Translations under genes and position numbers: made by a program
In this document: in pieces, positions 1 through 11,900 of the stretch
Layout of the letters: the number at the start of each line of letters is the position of its first letter
Numbering within the stretch: position 1 is the stretch's first letter
NCBI GenBank assembly: GCA_007922305.1
Contig: ML677334.1
Location: 60,428,858-60,492,857 of the forward strand
Length of the DNA: 64,000 nucleotides
Reading direction: 5' to 3'
From: Dermatemys mawii
Lineage: Eukaryota > Chordata > Testudines > Dermatemydidae
Notes under the pieces: generated by a model
The model's database searches: none
Seen by the model: only the letters and a program-made list of their open reading frames with translations
Told to the model about the DNA's origin: nothing

Positions 1-432
1 AGGCTAAACCCTGCTTTCTAGCAGGGGTGCCGGGGCAGAGGCTTGGAGTAGCCAGCAAGGAGCCCAGCTGTGAGCCCTAATGAGGGCTGGCTCATCATAG
101 CAGACTGGGCTAAGTGAACACAGCTGAGGCTGGGAGCTGAGAGGGCTAGAAAAGCCCTGAGCCATACTCAGTTGGAGGGCAGGCCGGAAAGGGAATAGGA
201 AGCTGTTACGCTGTCAAGCTGTCTCCTTGCTGAAGGCAAGGTGCCCGGAGACCCAGGAACCAGGACAGAGAGGATAACTGTTGGGGGATTGGGAAGAGCA
301 CTTTTCTTGCATTGAAGCCAATAAGTATGCACTGTAAATAAAGGACACTTGGGTGAAACACCAGAAGAGGAATGAAGACCTTTATTTCTGTTGGCCAGAA
401 TACAGAGCACAGGAGAAGGACACAGAGACCTG
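1..432. other. Unassigned sequence at the left edge
   Basis: No gene or recognised repeat boundary is visible. An AATAAA at 337-342 with a T-rich stretch after it hints at an LTR or 3' end, but no matching terminal repeats are seen inside the window. Confidence 0.25.
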
Positions 433-1640
433 TGTGGACCCTGTGACAGCTACCAAAGCAGATGTTCTGGAGATTATCTCTGAGTTTAAGGCCATGAGAG
501 AGGAGCTGATGACCAACTTCTTGCAGTAAAGAAGGAAGTTGAAGACGTGGAAGAGCAAGTCACTGTGCTAGAGACTGGCCTCAGAGAAGCAAGTGAGAGA
601 GAAACAAAGCTGCAGAGCCACAGGGCACTGATGGAATACACAGAGAAGGGGATGCAGTTTAAATTCCTTGATATAGAGAAGGCGCAACACCAGAAATATA
701 GGGGCTGCCTAAAACCAGTGAAGGAGGAAGCCCAATCTGCTATGTAAAAAACTTTAATTGTGGAGTTGTTACATCTGAGCTGTCTGGATGAAACAAAAGT
801 GAAGACAGCACATATGGCACTGCTCCCCCTGCCTCAGATTCACACACTTCAAGGCCAGAAGCAACCATCACAATAATTTAGTCTTATCTCCAGCACATCT
901 CAAGCATCAGAGCCTCACCCATCCACTCCTGCAAGAGCCCCATATCTTCTGACTGAGTTACTGAAGTACTCAAATCTTCATTTAAATCTTTCAGGTTACA
1001 GAGAATCCACAATTTACTTTAGTTCAAACCAGCAAGTGACCCAGGCTCTATGCTCATAATAATAAACCTATATACTTAATTGTGAAATTTCACAATTAGG
1101 TGTATAATTGATTTAGTTGGTGTTGGTCCTGCTTTGAGCAGGGAGATGGACTACATGACCTCCTCAGGTCTCTTCCAATCCTAATCTTCTATTAATCTCT
1201 CATTCATCCTTATCAGCAGAAAAAATTAAATTATGAAAAAAAGCCAGAGAGCATTCAGAGCTCATACTCGAAGGCCACAAGGTGCAATTTTTTCACAATT
1301 CTTCCGCCCTAACTTTAAAAAAAGAGGAGAGAGCTGGGGAAATGAAGGCATCACTTAAGAGGACCGAATTCTGCTACAAATGGGTATTCCCATTTAAACT
1401 TTTATTCAGCTTCCAAAATTAGCATTATACAGTAAAAGACTTCAAACAAGAAAAAAAACACACTCCAGCTGTTTGGGATAAGTCCAAACTTCAGATGTCC
1501 AAGACGACTCTCTAGAAGCAGAACCTACAGATAAGCTTCTGAAAAATACTTGGTAAACACTGAAACACAAGAAAACAGCTGGGGAAAAAAAAGAAAACAT
1601 TCTAGAAAACAAGGAGTTCCTGGGAGACATCCAGAATGAA
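433..1640 (+). mobile_element. L1/Tx1-like LINE, decayed ORF1 region
   Basis: Frames at 450-745 encode a Glu/Lys-rich helical stretch (DILEIISEFKAMREEL, then VEEQVTVLETGLREASERE) like the coiled coil of an L1-type ORF1, with stops. A Phe/Arg-rich piece at 1220-1340 could be the distal part of ORF1. The CR1 tail at 1115-1197 interrupts it. The assignment rests mainly on the ORF2 pieces found further along on the same strand. Confidence 0.4.
1115..1197 (+). repeat. CR1-type 3' tail
   Basis: The stretch reads GGTCCTGCTTTGAGCAGGGA followed by a GGACTACATGACCTCCTCAGG-like block and CTTCCAATCCTAAT, the typical 3' end shared by turtle CR1 LINEs and their SINEs. Confidence 0.75.
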
Positions 1641-2184
1641 CAACTGAACAGTAACTATGTTAATGTTTTAAAGCAAATAGTATGAAGGTTGCTTTAATTG
1701 AGGTGATCAATAAAGCGTTCTTCTGTATCTTAAGGACAATAAGGGGCGAGAATACCAAGAATGGAGGAGATCGGAGGAAATAAAGAAGGGATAGGGAGGA
1801 CCCATCGGGGTACTGCATATATCCTCCTCATGACTCAAATGATCAGATAGTAACCAATTCATAAGGGCGAGGGTCAAGGACCTTTAGGAGGAGATTGTAC
1901 CTCCACTGGACTGCAAAAGAAGCAGACCAAGTGTGCATGACAGGGGACTAGAAGAGTTAGGATTCAGAAAAGCACAGTCATCTGGGGGCTGTTTTACATG
2001 TGTTGATATTTTATTTATGAAATTAGAGTAAGGGTAATGCAGAAGAGGAGAGGGGATTAATGCAAGAAATAGATATGGAACTTTACGAACAAAATCCATG
2101 CCATCAAACAGCTGAAGAATCACAATCATTTCAAGTTTTTCAGTAAACTAAATAGTTACTCTCAATGGTTCTTCCTTTTAAAAA

Positions 2185-2620
2185 TGATATCTTTGAATGT
2201 CAAAGAGCTAAATAATGTCACTAAAAGACGAAGAGCCCTGGTAGAACTTAAAAAAGCGCTCAGATTATTCTACTTCAAGAAATTCATTTTTAGGAGCAGC
2301 AAATTATGGGCATGAAAGTTTATTGGTTTCAACAGACTTTTTGCTTCTGCTTAAAAAAAGAAAAAAGGAGTGGGCATATTTGCTAAACACATACCTTTTC
2401 AATTTAAGAATAAGGAGGGATGATTTATATTTCTGAAGGGCTCAATTGCTGGGTTATTAATAATAGTGGGCTAAGTGTATCCTCCCAACCAAAATCAAAA
2501 ATATTTTAAGGACTTCTTTAAAACACTGCAACACTTTGCAGAAGGGGAAATTGTACTTAGAGAAGACTTCACCAACATATCAATTCCTCATTGGGACAGA
2601 TCCAGGGATTTCCCTACACT
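2185..2620 (+). mobile_element. L1/Tx1-like ORF2, endonuclease domain
   Basis: A frame with a few stops encodes SLNVKELNN..TKRRRAL, FIFLKGSIAGLLIIVG, VYPPNQNQKYFKDFF and EGEIVLREDFTN..HWDRS. These match the order of the L1-type apurinic endonuclease fold, including the position of the GDFN motif (here REDFTN, so degraded). A diverged reverse-strand copy of the same segment lies at 36365-36790. Reading stops being recognisable near 2620 and resumes near 6425, on the other side of the insertion. Confidence 0.7.
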
Positions 2621-3640
2621 TCCTCCTGCCCCCTTGAATTTCCCCAACACTTCTCCCCGCAGTTTTGGGAACTAGTTACATGCAAAGCTACCAATTTAGT
2701 GATTGTTTGGAAATTTGAATTGAAATTGAAACTTTAATACACACTTTAAAAGCGTATAAAGTGTATGATAAAATACATGTATCTGAAAAAGTATAATAGA
2801 TTTGAAAACTATGAACATAGACTAGCTTCCTTATACAGCTGTTTTTTATGATGTCAGTGCATTCATTTTGATGAAGTTGGCCAACCTAATAATTTCAAAT
2901 TATTATTTTTAAGCAAAGTCTATATGAGCTCTCTCTGGCAGCTAGTGATGAGCTAGGGGCTGGAGGGAAAGGCTTCAGGACCAGATTGTATTTACATTAA
3001 CACCTAATCTACCTAGATATCCAGCACTAGCTGTATTGCCCAAGTGATAGATTTTGGCTGGGATTGAGTTACCAATCACTTCAATGCGAGGGGATAGTGA
3101 ACTGTTGTTGTTCTTATTGTATGAGTAAAGGGCAGTAGAACTGCACTTAGCCTGTGCTGAATGAGGGCACCAAGAGAGGTGTTTTGCTTGATGGTCTGTT
3201 CGAGTAACAAGTACTATTTGACCTGCCCCTCTCCGCTGTTTAAAGACAGAGCTGATTAGCCTCCATAGATAGTCTTTTGTCTTGTTAAGTGACTGCTACA
3301 GCTGAAATCACTGATGATCAGGTTTAAGTGCTTAGACTGCTGTGGGACAGTGTTTCTGTGGACGAGACAGCCCAGCCTGTACTAGCAGTGAAGTTTCCCC
3401 ACTGAGAGCTCAGCTGAAATCACTGAGAGCTGGATCAAACCTCAAGCAACCACCTCACAGAGCTCACAGTGGCAAGCGACGGTACAGGGTCATTGGCAAC
3501 AGAATGATGGAGTGAACAGTGGCACAACAAACAACAGAGGCCAGAGCGAACACTGAGCAGCTGGAGGAACAAGCAAGGTGCCTTCTTGCTCCCCAGCTGG
3601 GTGATGAACTCATCTGAAAACACCTCTGAATTCTGAATCT
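2620..3640. other. Unassigned insert sequence between the LINE and the hAT gene
   Basis: No coding frame or repeat ends were recognised. It is probably the 5' flank of the hAT element that split the LINE. Confidence 0.3.
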
Positions 3641-6093
3641 CCACTGACCAAGGACAACACTTGTGAGTGTTAATGAGGCTGTTAAGAATGCTGGAGACAC
3701 AACACAGTTCATGCGAACAAACATGGCTGTGGCATTGTACTTTCTATTCAAGCAAGAAATAACACACACTACAAACTGTAGATCAATGTTAAGTGCATTG
3801 TCATCTTGAAGCTGATCACTGGTTTTGAACAAGACCAGCAAATGCTCACTATCTTTCTGCAAGAAACAAAACTGACTGGCTAGAACAGAGGTGGGCAACC
3901 TATGGTCTACGGGCCACATATGGTCTGCGGGCTTGTCCTGCCCGGCCCCCTGAGCTCCCAGCCAGGGAGCCTGCCCCTGGCCCTGCCCCCACCTTCCCCC
4001 CTCCCCAAGAGCCTCAGCGTGCCACGTGGGCAGCACTCTGGAGGGCGGGGCAGTGTGTCTGGCTCCACGCAGCTGCAAGACATGCTGCTGAGTGGCGTGG
4101 TAAGGAGGTTGGGGCTGAAGCCAACGGGTTGCATAATGGGCAGGGAGTCCCAGGGGGCAGTCTGGGAGCAGGCGGAGTTAGATGGGGTGTGGGAGTCCCA
4201 GGGGTCTATTGGGATGTGGAAGGGGGTGGATAGGGGTTGGGGCAGAGAGGGGTTGGTCTCAGGAAGAGGTGGTCAGGAGACAAGGAGCAAGAGGGTGGGG
4301 TCCTGGGGCAGTGGTTAGGTCCAGGGGGATCTTTGGAAGGGGTGGTTAGGGGACAAGGAACAGGAGGGATTGGATGGGTCAGGGATTCTGAGGGGGGCAG
4401 TCAGGGAGTGGGGGGTCTTCAGAGGTGTGGTCAGGGGACAAGGAGCAGGGGGGAGTTCGATGGGGTAGTCAGGGGGCAGAAAAGTGGGAGGGGGTTGGAT
4501 AGAGGGTGGGGCCAAGCCGTTTGGGGAGGCACAGCCTTCCCTACCCAGACCTTCATGCAATTTTGCAACCCTGATGTGGCCCTTGGGCCAAAACATTTGC
4601 CCACCCCTGGGCTAGAAGCATGGGATGCAACAGTGAAAGACTCAACAGTTGAAAAAGTGAAGAACTCTTTCACCACATTCAAAATATTTGCATATATGGC
4701 TGATGAATGCACTGATGAAAATGGGCATCAAGTATTAAGTCACTGTATAAGTTAACTTGATGTCAGTGGTAAGCTAGTAGATGCATTTCTATATGTTCAA
4801 GTTGTAGAAGACACATTGGCTGCATCTGTGACAACCCATATCTTAGAAGAGTTAAATGCTTGCAAATGGACCCCAAAAGGACGGCTGCTTGTGCATTTGA
4901 TGGAGCTGCAAACTTCCCTGGAAGACATGGTGGAGTACAAGCTTGCTTAGATAAAAGTGTAACCCTAATCTCTACTATACACACTGCAGAAGCCATATAC
5001 TCCAACTAGCACTAGTAGGAGATGCAGAATCTTCAAAAGACGTTTAAAAAGCTATACATGTAATGTCTTCATTATATTCTTTTTTCCAGCATGAGTCCAA
5101 AAAGACTGAATATCTGGGAAAATATAGAAGATACACTGGGAACGAAGTTCAGATTAGTCCAACCTGAGAAAACGCTCTGGCTTTCTCATGAGCCATCCTT
5201 GGCTGTTGTCTTAAAATTACTCCAGCTGTTATTATTGGCTTTGGAAAGTAACTACCAAGATGGGATGGATTTAAGTAGTGAGGCTGGTGGATTACTTTTG
5301 CTACTATATTCAGAAAAGATTATTGCCATTCTCTCTCTCATAAGTCTACTGTTGAAATCACGTAGGTCATTAAACAATGCCATCCAGGCATCTGCTACAA
5401 CAGTAGTAGATCTTTGTCCAGCAATAGAAGCTACATTGGATCAGAGAGCTATCCATTGAAAAAGTACTGGAAGAAGCAAAGACTTCAGTCCAGAAGTTGA
5501 CTAATGAAGACATTTATATTGAATTCTTAAGTGAAGGACAAGAAGTGATTGTTAAGACAATTGAAAAAGACTAAATTATTAAAAATCTACAACAGCGACT
5601 TCTAGATTCTACTCAACACTATGGAACTTTTACAGATCCCTGTCTGATAAAAATACTGAAAGTTGAGTGGAGTGAGGCACTACAAGCAATGGGACTGCCA
5701 TGTGCTCAGGACAGAATAGAGGATTTGAACACAGAATGGAATATCATACAATTAATGAATAAAGATTTGACTTCAACTTCTTTTTTATCATTACTAGTGT
5801 CTCGACCCAATCTTTGTGCTATGTTTCCTGGGATGAAAGTAGTAGGAATTCATCTCTTGTTACTCCCAGTAATAGCAGCTACAGTTGAGCATTCTTCTTC
5901 ATCACCGAATAGAATTTTGTATTCCGAAAGAAGTCAACTTCTGCCTGATCATGTGAATGAACTAATGAGAATATCAATTGAAGGAATGGTAGTACCAGAC
6001 ACACAAGAAGCCACCAAAGATGAACACATTGCATTCAAGAAGTTTATTAATGGAGCTGTGCAAAATTATAACAAGAAACCAATAACGATGTAG
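3640..6093 (+). pseudogene. Dead hAT-type transposase gene (DUF4371 plus hAT dimerisation domain)
   Basis: Broken plus-strand frames encode, in order, a DUF4371-like part (FAYMADECTDENGHQVLS, then LVDAFLYVQVVEDTLAASV and ILEELNACK) and a C-terminal hAT dimerisation region (LLLLPVIAATVEHSSSSPNR, LLPDHVNELMRISIEG, then FINGAVQNYNKK). Several stops and frame changes rule out activity. The gene is split at 3886 by a hAT MITE. It resembles the transposase-derived proteins related to ZMYM and KIAA1586; this family call is from memory. The element's own terminal repeats were not found. Confidence 0.75.
3886..4609. mobile_element. hAT-type MITE with 8-bp target duplication
   Basis: The 724-bp element is flanked by perfect direct repeats GGCTAGAA (3878-3885 and 4610-4617). 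The ends are CAGAGGTGGGCAACC and TTGCCCACCCCTG. It is G-rich inside and non-coding, and it splits the hAT transposase remnant. A truncated relative lies at 46445-46759. Confidence 0.9.
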
Positions 6094-6215
6094 ATGTAGT
6101 GCTTCACAGAAGCCTTGAATAGTCAACTTTAATTTGTGTGATGATTTTAAAACGAGTTAAATTTAATAAAATGGTCATGAAACATTTTTCAGTTTTTAAT
6201 ATGGTGCCATACAGC

Positions 6216-6338
6216 TAGGGTGACCAGATATCCTGATTTTATAGGGAGAGTCCCAATTTTGGGGTCTTTTTCTTATCTAGGCTCCTATTACCCCTATCCC
6301 CAGTCCTAATTTTTCACATTTGCTGTCTGATCAACCTA
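6216..6338. mobile_element. Short MITE with 8-bp target duplication
   Basis: The 123-bp element has flanking CATACAGC at 6208-6215 and 6339-6346. Its ends are TAGGGTGACCAGA and TCTGATCAACCTA. A second copy in reverse orientation is at 30401-30524. Confidence 0.88.
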
Positions 6339-6424
6339 CATACAGCCCACCTTCATCCTCATCCCATCAGCCCTAATCCTCCAATCCATAAATTTGAACA
6401 CCTCCCCCCTCCATTTAAATTCCT

Positions 6425-7980
6425 GGGGAAAACACTGGACAGATCTGATGAAACAGACTAAGGAGATAGGGAAGCAAGTATGTACATCATTGGAGTTCTC
6501 AATGCCAACAATTCAGTCTCCCAGATCGCTGGAGAGAATTGCACCCAGGGAAAGAGATTACATATTGTATTCACACCTCAGTTATATACTAGAACAGAGT
6601 TAATATTAATCTCTAAATCCTTAATGAAGCAGGTAGGAGCTACAGAAACTGTCAGCCTTAAGATCATGTACCAGTGGAAATAACATCTGATCACATGAAT
6701 GGGTCCCAAAAAGCAACTTTTTCGAAAAATGAACTGCTTGCTTCTCCAAGAAAAAGATCAGGTTGCAGCAATTAAATGTGAAAATGTTCGGATTTTTCAA
6801 ATAAATGACACAGACAATACAAAAAGAGGCCTTCTCTGGGTGGCAGGGAAAGCAGTATTTAGGCCTTCAGTTGATAAGCAGAGTCTTTCAACTGAAAAAA
6901 AAGGAAGCGCTCAAAAACAACTAGAACAGGAGATAAAGCTTAGAAGATACCCATAAAAACACAGGTTAAAAAAAACCATATCAAGCACTAACTAACATTA
7001 GGGGGAAACTGAACATACTTATAGCAAATTCCACCGAAAAAACCCGCAAGTATACAAAGCACAAATTTTATGAAAAAGGAAATAAAGAGTAATAGGCTAT
7101 TGGCTCAAAAGCTTAAACGGATTCAAGAGCAATGTATTATTCCACCAAATAAAAACAATCAGCAGAAAACAGTTGCAAACCAATAAAATATGTGCTAAAT
7201 TTGCTTTTTATTTATAAAAAATTCTTTATCTCATTTACTCCGAGTTCTGAACTTAAACACATCTGGACGTACAAGCTTGCCAAAGATAAGCAAAATTGAT
7301 AAAGAAACTTTAGATAATGAAATAACAGAAGAAGATATCCTATAGGCAATAGCAAGTATGAAAAATGGTAAAACTCCAGGTCCTGATAACTTTCTAGCTG
7401 AATTTCACAAGGCATAGGAGATATTAGTGGGTTCCTTGAGAGGTACCGTCAACGCTATTCTGTTTGAGGAGGAACTTACACAACCTATTAAAGAAGCTAC
7501 TGAGGCTGTTCTCCTAAAAATGGAGAAGACCTCATCTAGACCAATATCGTTGCTAAACCATGACAAAGATTTTAGCAAAACTATTTCCTAGGCCAGGCCT
7601 GCACAACATGCGGCCCGGGGGCCACATGCGGCCTGCACGGGCTCTCTGTGTGGCCCACAGGGGGTGAGTAGGGGTGGGGCAAGCCAAGCGGCGGGGGTCG
7701 GGGGAAGCGGATGGGGTTGGGCGAGGGCGGGGCTTTTCGGCCCGCAGCTGGGTTTTTTTGCAGTAATATGGTCCTCACTGCTTTCAGAGTTGTGCAGGCC
7801 TGTCCTAGGCAAATGCAGTCCATGTTCTTAGCCAATATAAATCCGGATCAAACTGTATTCTTTAAGGATAGACAAATGTCAGGCAATATGCAGAGAGTAC
7901 TTGAAATCATCCATAACGCAGATTTAAAAAAATCAGTATCTTTTGTTATCACTAAAGCTAAGATTTTGTCACGAATATTT
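6425..7980 (+). mobile_element. L1/Tx1-like ORF2, distal endonuclease and reverse transcriptase
   Basis: After the insertion the LINE resumes with WTDLMKQTKEIGKQ, then RERDYILYSHLSY and LILISKSLMKQV. The start of the reverse transcriptase follows (ASMKNGKTPGPDNFLAEFHK at about 7355-7415, then RPISLLNHD), and after the MITE at 7594-7802 comes NINPDQTVFFKDRQMSGN. Stops and frame changes are frequent. The copy ends near 7980, before the catalytic FADD box, where other repeats are joined. Confidence 0.78.
7594..7802. mobile_element. hAT-type MITE inside the LINE reverse transcriptase
   Basis: Perfect 14-bp terminal inverted repeats (CAGGCCTGCACAAC) and a perfect 8-bp target duplication TCCTAGGC (7586-7593, 7803-7810) define a 209-bp element. 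It is younger than the LINE it splits. Confidence 0.93.
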
Positions 7981-7983
7981 TAG

Positions 7984-8220
7984 TAAAAGTCATGGACAGG
8001 TCACAGACAAACAAAAATTCACAGAAACCCCGACCAGTCCCTGACTTTCGCTAAAAATATCCCTGATAAAATGGGGAAGCGGGTTCAGCTCAGCACCCAC
8101 TGCTGCTGGGGCTCCTGGATCCCCGACCGCTGCGGTGAGTGGGAGCTCCGGGGTCCCTACCATGCGGCAGCTGAGCAGCTCCAATGGGTGCGTGACAGCA
8201 GGAAGAGATAGTACCTTAAC
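7984..8220. repeat. Non-autonomous DNA repeat with a GACTTTTACTAAAAATA-like end
   Basis: The stretch near 7984-8055 (AGTAAAAGTCATGGACAGGTCAC) is the reverse complement of the right end of the repeat at 25091-25497, so both belong to one family. The termini of this copy are not sharp. Confidence 0.5.
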
Positions 8221-8222
8221 AT

Positions 8223-8390
8223 GTTTCAGAGTAGTAGCCGTGTTAGTCTGCATCCACAAAAAGAATGAGGAGTACTTGTGGCACCTTCGAGACTAACCAG
8301 TTTATTTGGGCATAAGCCTGAGTCCCTAGCCCACGAAAGCTTATGCGCAAATAAATTGGTTAGTCTCTAAGGTGCTATAAGTACTCATTA
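8223..8390. mobile_element. Penelope-like tail in inverted-repeat form
   Basis: The left half (8263-8316) and right half (8340-8390) are near-complements of each other: AGTACTTGTGGCACC and GAGACTAACCAG against TTGGTTAGTCTC and GGTGC..AGTACTC. The right half contains the stem-II remnant and GAAAGCTTATGC of the tail described at 21737. It ends at 8223 with the reverse complement of ACACGGCTACTACTCTGAAAC. Confidence 0.75.
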
Positions 8391-8479
8391 TTTTTACATT
8401 TACATGGTTATGATAGTTGAATGCCACCCTGGAAAATTGGGTCCCACAGCAACCAGAAAGAAAACAAAAAGGACAGGTT

Positions 8480-8710
8480 ACTTGGTAAACTGGACACAAG
8501 CAAATGACATGCATCTTAATACAGCCAAATGTAAAGTTATATATGCAGGAACAAAGAATATAGACCACACTTACAGGATGGGAGACTGAAAAAGACTTAA
8601 GGGCTCTGATGGATAATCAGCTGAACTTGAGCTCCCAGTGCAACGCTGTAGCCAAAAGGCCTACTGCAATCGTTGGAAAATCACCAGAGAAACACAAAAT
8701 GACCTAGGAT
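8480..8710 (+). mobile_element. CR1-type LINE ORF2 fragment
   Basis: The frame encodes QANDMHLNTAKCKVIYAGTK then HTYRMGD, the region after the reverse transcriptase in CR1 ORF2. It is followed in broken frames by LKGSDG..QLNLSSQCNAVAKR-like text. It ends about 260 bp before exon 8 of the EF-hand gene, in the part of the gene downstream of that exon. Confidence 0.7.
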
Positions 8711-8968
8711 GAACACTAATCTAATCTAAACAGCCACTTTAACAGTATAACCTCAATACTGCACTTCAATGTTAGCACATCTCTTGGTTTGAAACCCAAG
8801 ACCTGGGGCAGAAGTGAACTTGTACTATGTTACCAATTGAGTAATCCCAACATTGGTACAAGAAAATAGATGACAATACACAGCACAGGATAATCAGAAT
8901 GTTTTAAGTTAATATTAACTCTACATTTGTGTACCATTTATTAAGAATGGGTTGGCACTGCCACTCAC

Positions 8969-11900
8969 CTTATAACTTCCCTCTCTGATTTTATTGGCAG
9001 AGTTGACATCTCCACCAGCTTTGTAAGAACTTCAAAGAAGAGAGTCTCTACACCATAAGGGTCATGTATTATGCTCTCTTTGGGCCGGACTGAGGAAAAA
9101 AATACAGATGATCACTTTAAAGGGAATTCCACAGACTATTTCCACCTTAAACATTTCGCCCAAAGAGGTATACGAAAACAAAATTTAATCCTACCCAGAA
9201 GTTTAATCAACATAAACCAAAGAATGTTAAACTGCCTGAGTGCCAATTGCCAAAGAAACTCACAAGATGCAAATTCTAGAAGATTTCTTGAAGGAAAAAA
9301 AAATTACTTTGGTAGTCTGGTTGAATTGCTGGCTTGGAAGTCTTAGACTTGTCTGATGACCTAAAAAACTGTATGTTTACAATATTTAAGTTTTCCCTTC
9401 CAAGGCGTGAAGAGAAGATCAGGTTTGGGTGTGACACTTGTGATGTTGCACTCTATATGATTTTATGAAAATATGCTGATGTGTGAATATAATGTAACTA
9501 AAATATGCTTCATGCAAAAGGTCTCTTGTACGGTATCATTACAAAGCTTATAATCTATTGAGTGTGGTCATCCTATTTGTATAAATGTATCACTCTTATA
9601 TCTGAAACTATAAATATGAAATATAACTCTGAGGGCCTATTGTAATTATGCGAAGTATGGGCCATTAATGGTGGTTTGGAATCTTGATGGCTCCCATCAA
9701 CCAGGACAACTGACTGTGGATGGCTCTGTTTGCAGGCAGGCCTTCCTGAGAGTCAGGCTGGGAGGAATGAAGGCTTGGAGTCTCACAGGAAATGTGACCA
9801 TGTCACCTGGTACTGAAATCCATCTGAGGCCTTGGCTACACTTGCACGTTATACCACAATAAAGCCACCCAGAGCACTCTACCTTACTCCCATCCACACG
9901 GGCAAGGCACGTAGAGCACTCTGACTCCGGGACTAAAGCGCTCCTGGTACTCCACCTCAGCGAGAGGGATAACGTCTGATGCGTATTGGGTGAGACGCCC
10001 CAATGTCAGTATGAACTGCGCTCTGACTGACCTCCGGAAATGTCCCATAATCCCCTTACATCAAGTGGCCAGTCTTCTCATTGTTGTGAAATTGGCTACA
10101 GGAATGCAGAAGTGCCCTTTCAAAGCTCCATTTCAGACAGCCAGCTGCTTATCTGCTCTGAGACAAAGCAAACATTTACTGTTTGCTTTGAGCGAGTGAA
10201 AGAGAGGCAAGGGAGTGAGGGAGGTCTGAACTTACAAGACAGTGTGTTGACACACACTCAGCACCCCAAAAACCCACTCTCTCCCCCGCACATACACACA
10301 ACACACTCCCTGTCACACTCCACCCCGCCCCCACATTTTAAAAGCACGTTGCAGCCACTTGAATGCTGGGATAGCTGCCCATAATGCACCGCTCCCAATG
10401 CAGCTTCAAGTGCTACAAATGTGGCTACGCCAGTGCGCTTTCAGCTGTCATTGTGGACAGACTGCGGTGCTTCCCCTAGTGCGCTCTATGAAGGCTGGTT
10501 TAACTCAAAGCACTCTACCTCTGCAAGTATAGCCAAGCCCTTAAACTTGGTGCTTTTCCATTTAGAAGGGACAGGGTGGGGACCCAGAGCGAGAAAAGAT
10601 TCCTGCCTTGTGCCAAAACCATATAAGGGGGTGCAACAGAACAAAGGAGGCTGCAGTGATGAGAAATCCCCTAGCTACCACCTGAGCTGGAACAAGGGCT
10701 ATAGCAGGGGGAAAGAATTGTGCCCAGACTAGGAAGGCATCTAGTCTGCGAAAGAAACTTATTGAAACATCTCTGAGAGTGAGATTTTATCTGTATTCAG
10801 TCTTATTACTGTATTAGATATAGACTTGCATATTCTATTTTATTTTGCTTGACAATTCACTTCGTTCTGTCTGTTACTACTTGGAACCACTTAAATCCTA
10901 CTTGCTGTACGTATTAATAAAATCACTTTTTACTTATTAATTAACATGGAGAATGTATTAGTACCTTGGGGGGCAAACAGCTCTGTGTGTATTTCTCTAT
11001 CAGTGTTATAGAGGGCAAACAACCTAGGAGTTTGCCCTGCATAAGTTTTATACAAGGTAAATGGATTTATTTGGGGTTTGGACCCCACCGAGAGTTGAGC
11101 ATCTGAGTTTTAAAGACAGGAACGCTTCCTAAAATGTTTTCAACTGAGCCTACAGTTGTCAGGGGACATGGTTCAGACCTGGGTCTGGGTTTGCAGCAGG
11201 CTAGTGGGTCTGGCTCAAATCAGGCAGGTCTCTGGAGTCCCAAGCTGGCAAGGCAAGAAAGCAGGGACAGAAGCAGTCTTGGCACATCAGCTGGCAACCC
11301 TAAGGGAGCTTCTGTGATCCACCAGTCACAACACTGCACCCCATATTCTTCAGTGGTATTATTATGATATGATTATGACATAATTATGATGTATTTTATG
11401 CACTCTCCTATTTTTCCATAGACTGGTCTGTGACCCAAGCTTTGAAACAAAGAGTTCCAGCCATATGCAAAAACTATATAAGGGCGGGAGTGACATGATC
11501 TGGTGTTCTTCGCTCTCCACCCAAGACAATTCCTGGAAACACCTGAGAAACAAAGATTGAACTGAGAAAAGTGCTGGACCCAGGCTAAAGGGCTCAGTGG
11601 TATCACACTGAGCCGTTTAGCCTGGGTCCAGCACTTTTCCCAGGCTGGGATATCACTGATCCCAGGCTAAAGGGCTCAGTGGTATCCCAGTTCCAGGTGG
11701 CACCCCAGGGGGAACTCATTACACCAGGCTCTAACCTTACAACAGGATGATAGCCTAACTTCAGAGCACATTATCAGGGTTGAGAGAAACCCATTTTTGT
11801 TATGGACAAGGTTATTGTTTACAGAAGCATTCCTATATACACATAAGTTCCATTAGAGTAATTTCTTGAAGACTGGCTCAGTTTCCCTTTCTTATTTTTT

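Noticed and set aside
3464..4078. 204-residue minus-strand frame
   Set aside because: It runs across the boundary of a MITE and antisense to the hAT transposase remnant. No protein-like pattern, and the plus strand explains the sequence better.
3902..4755. Gly-rich plus-strand frames of 138 and 172 residues
   Set aside because: They are translations of the G-rich interior of the MITE at 3886-4609. Low complexity, no family match.
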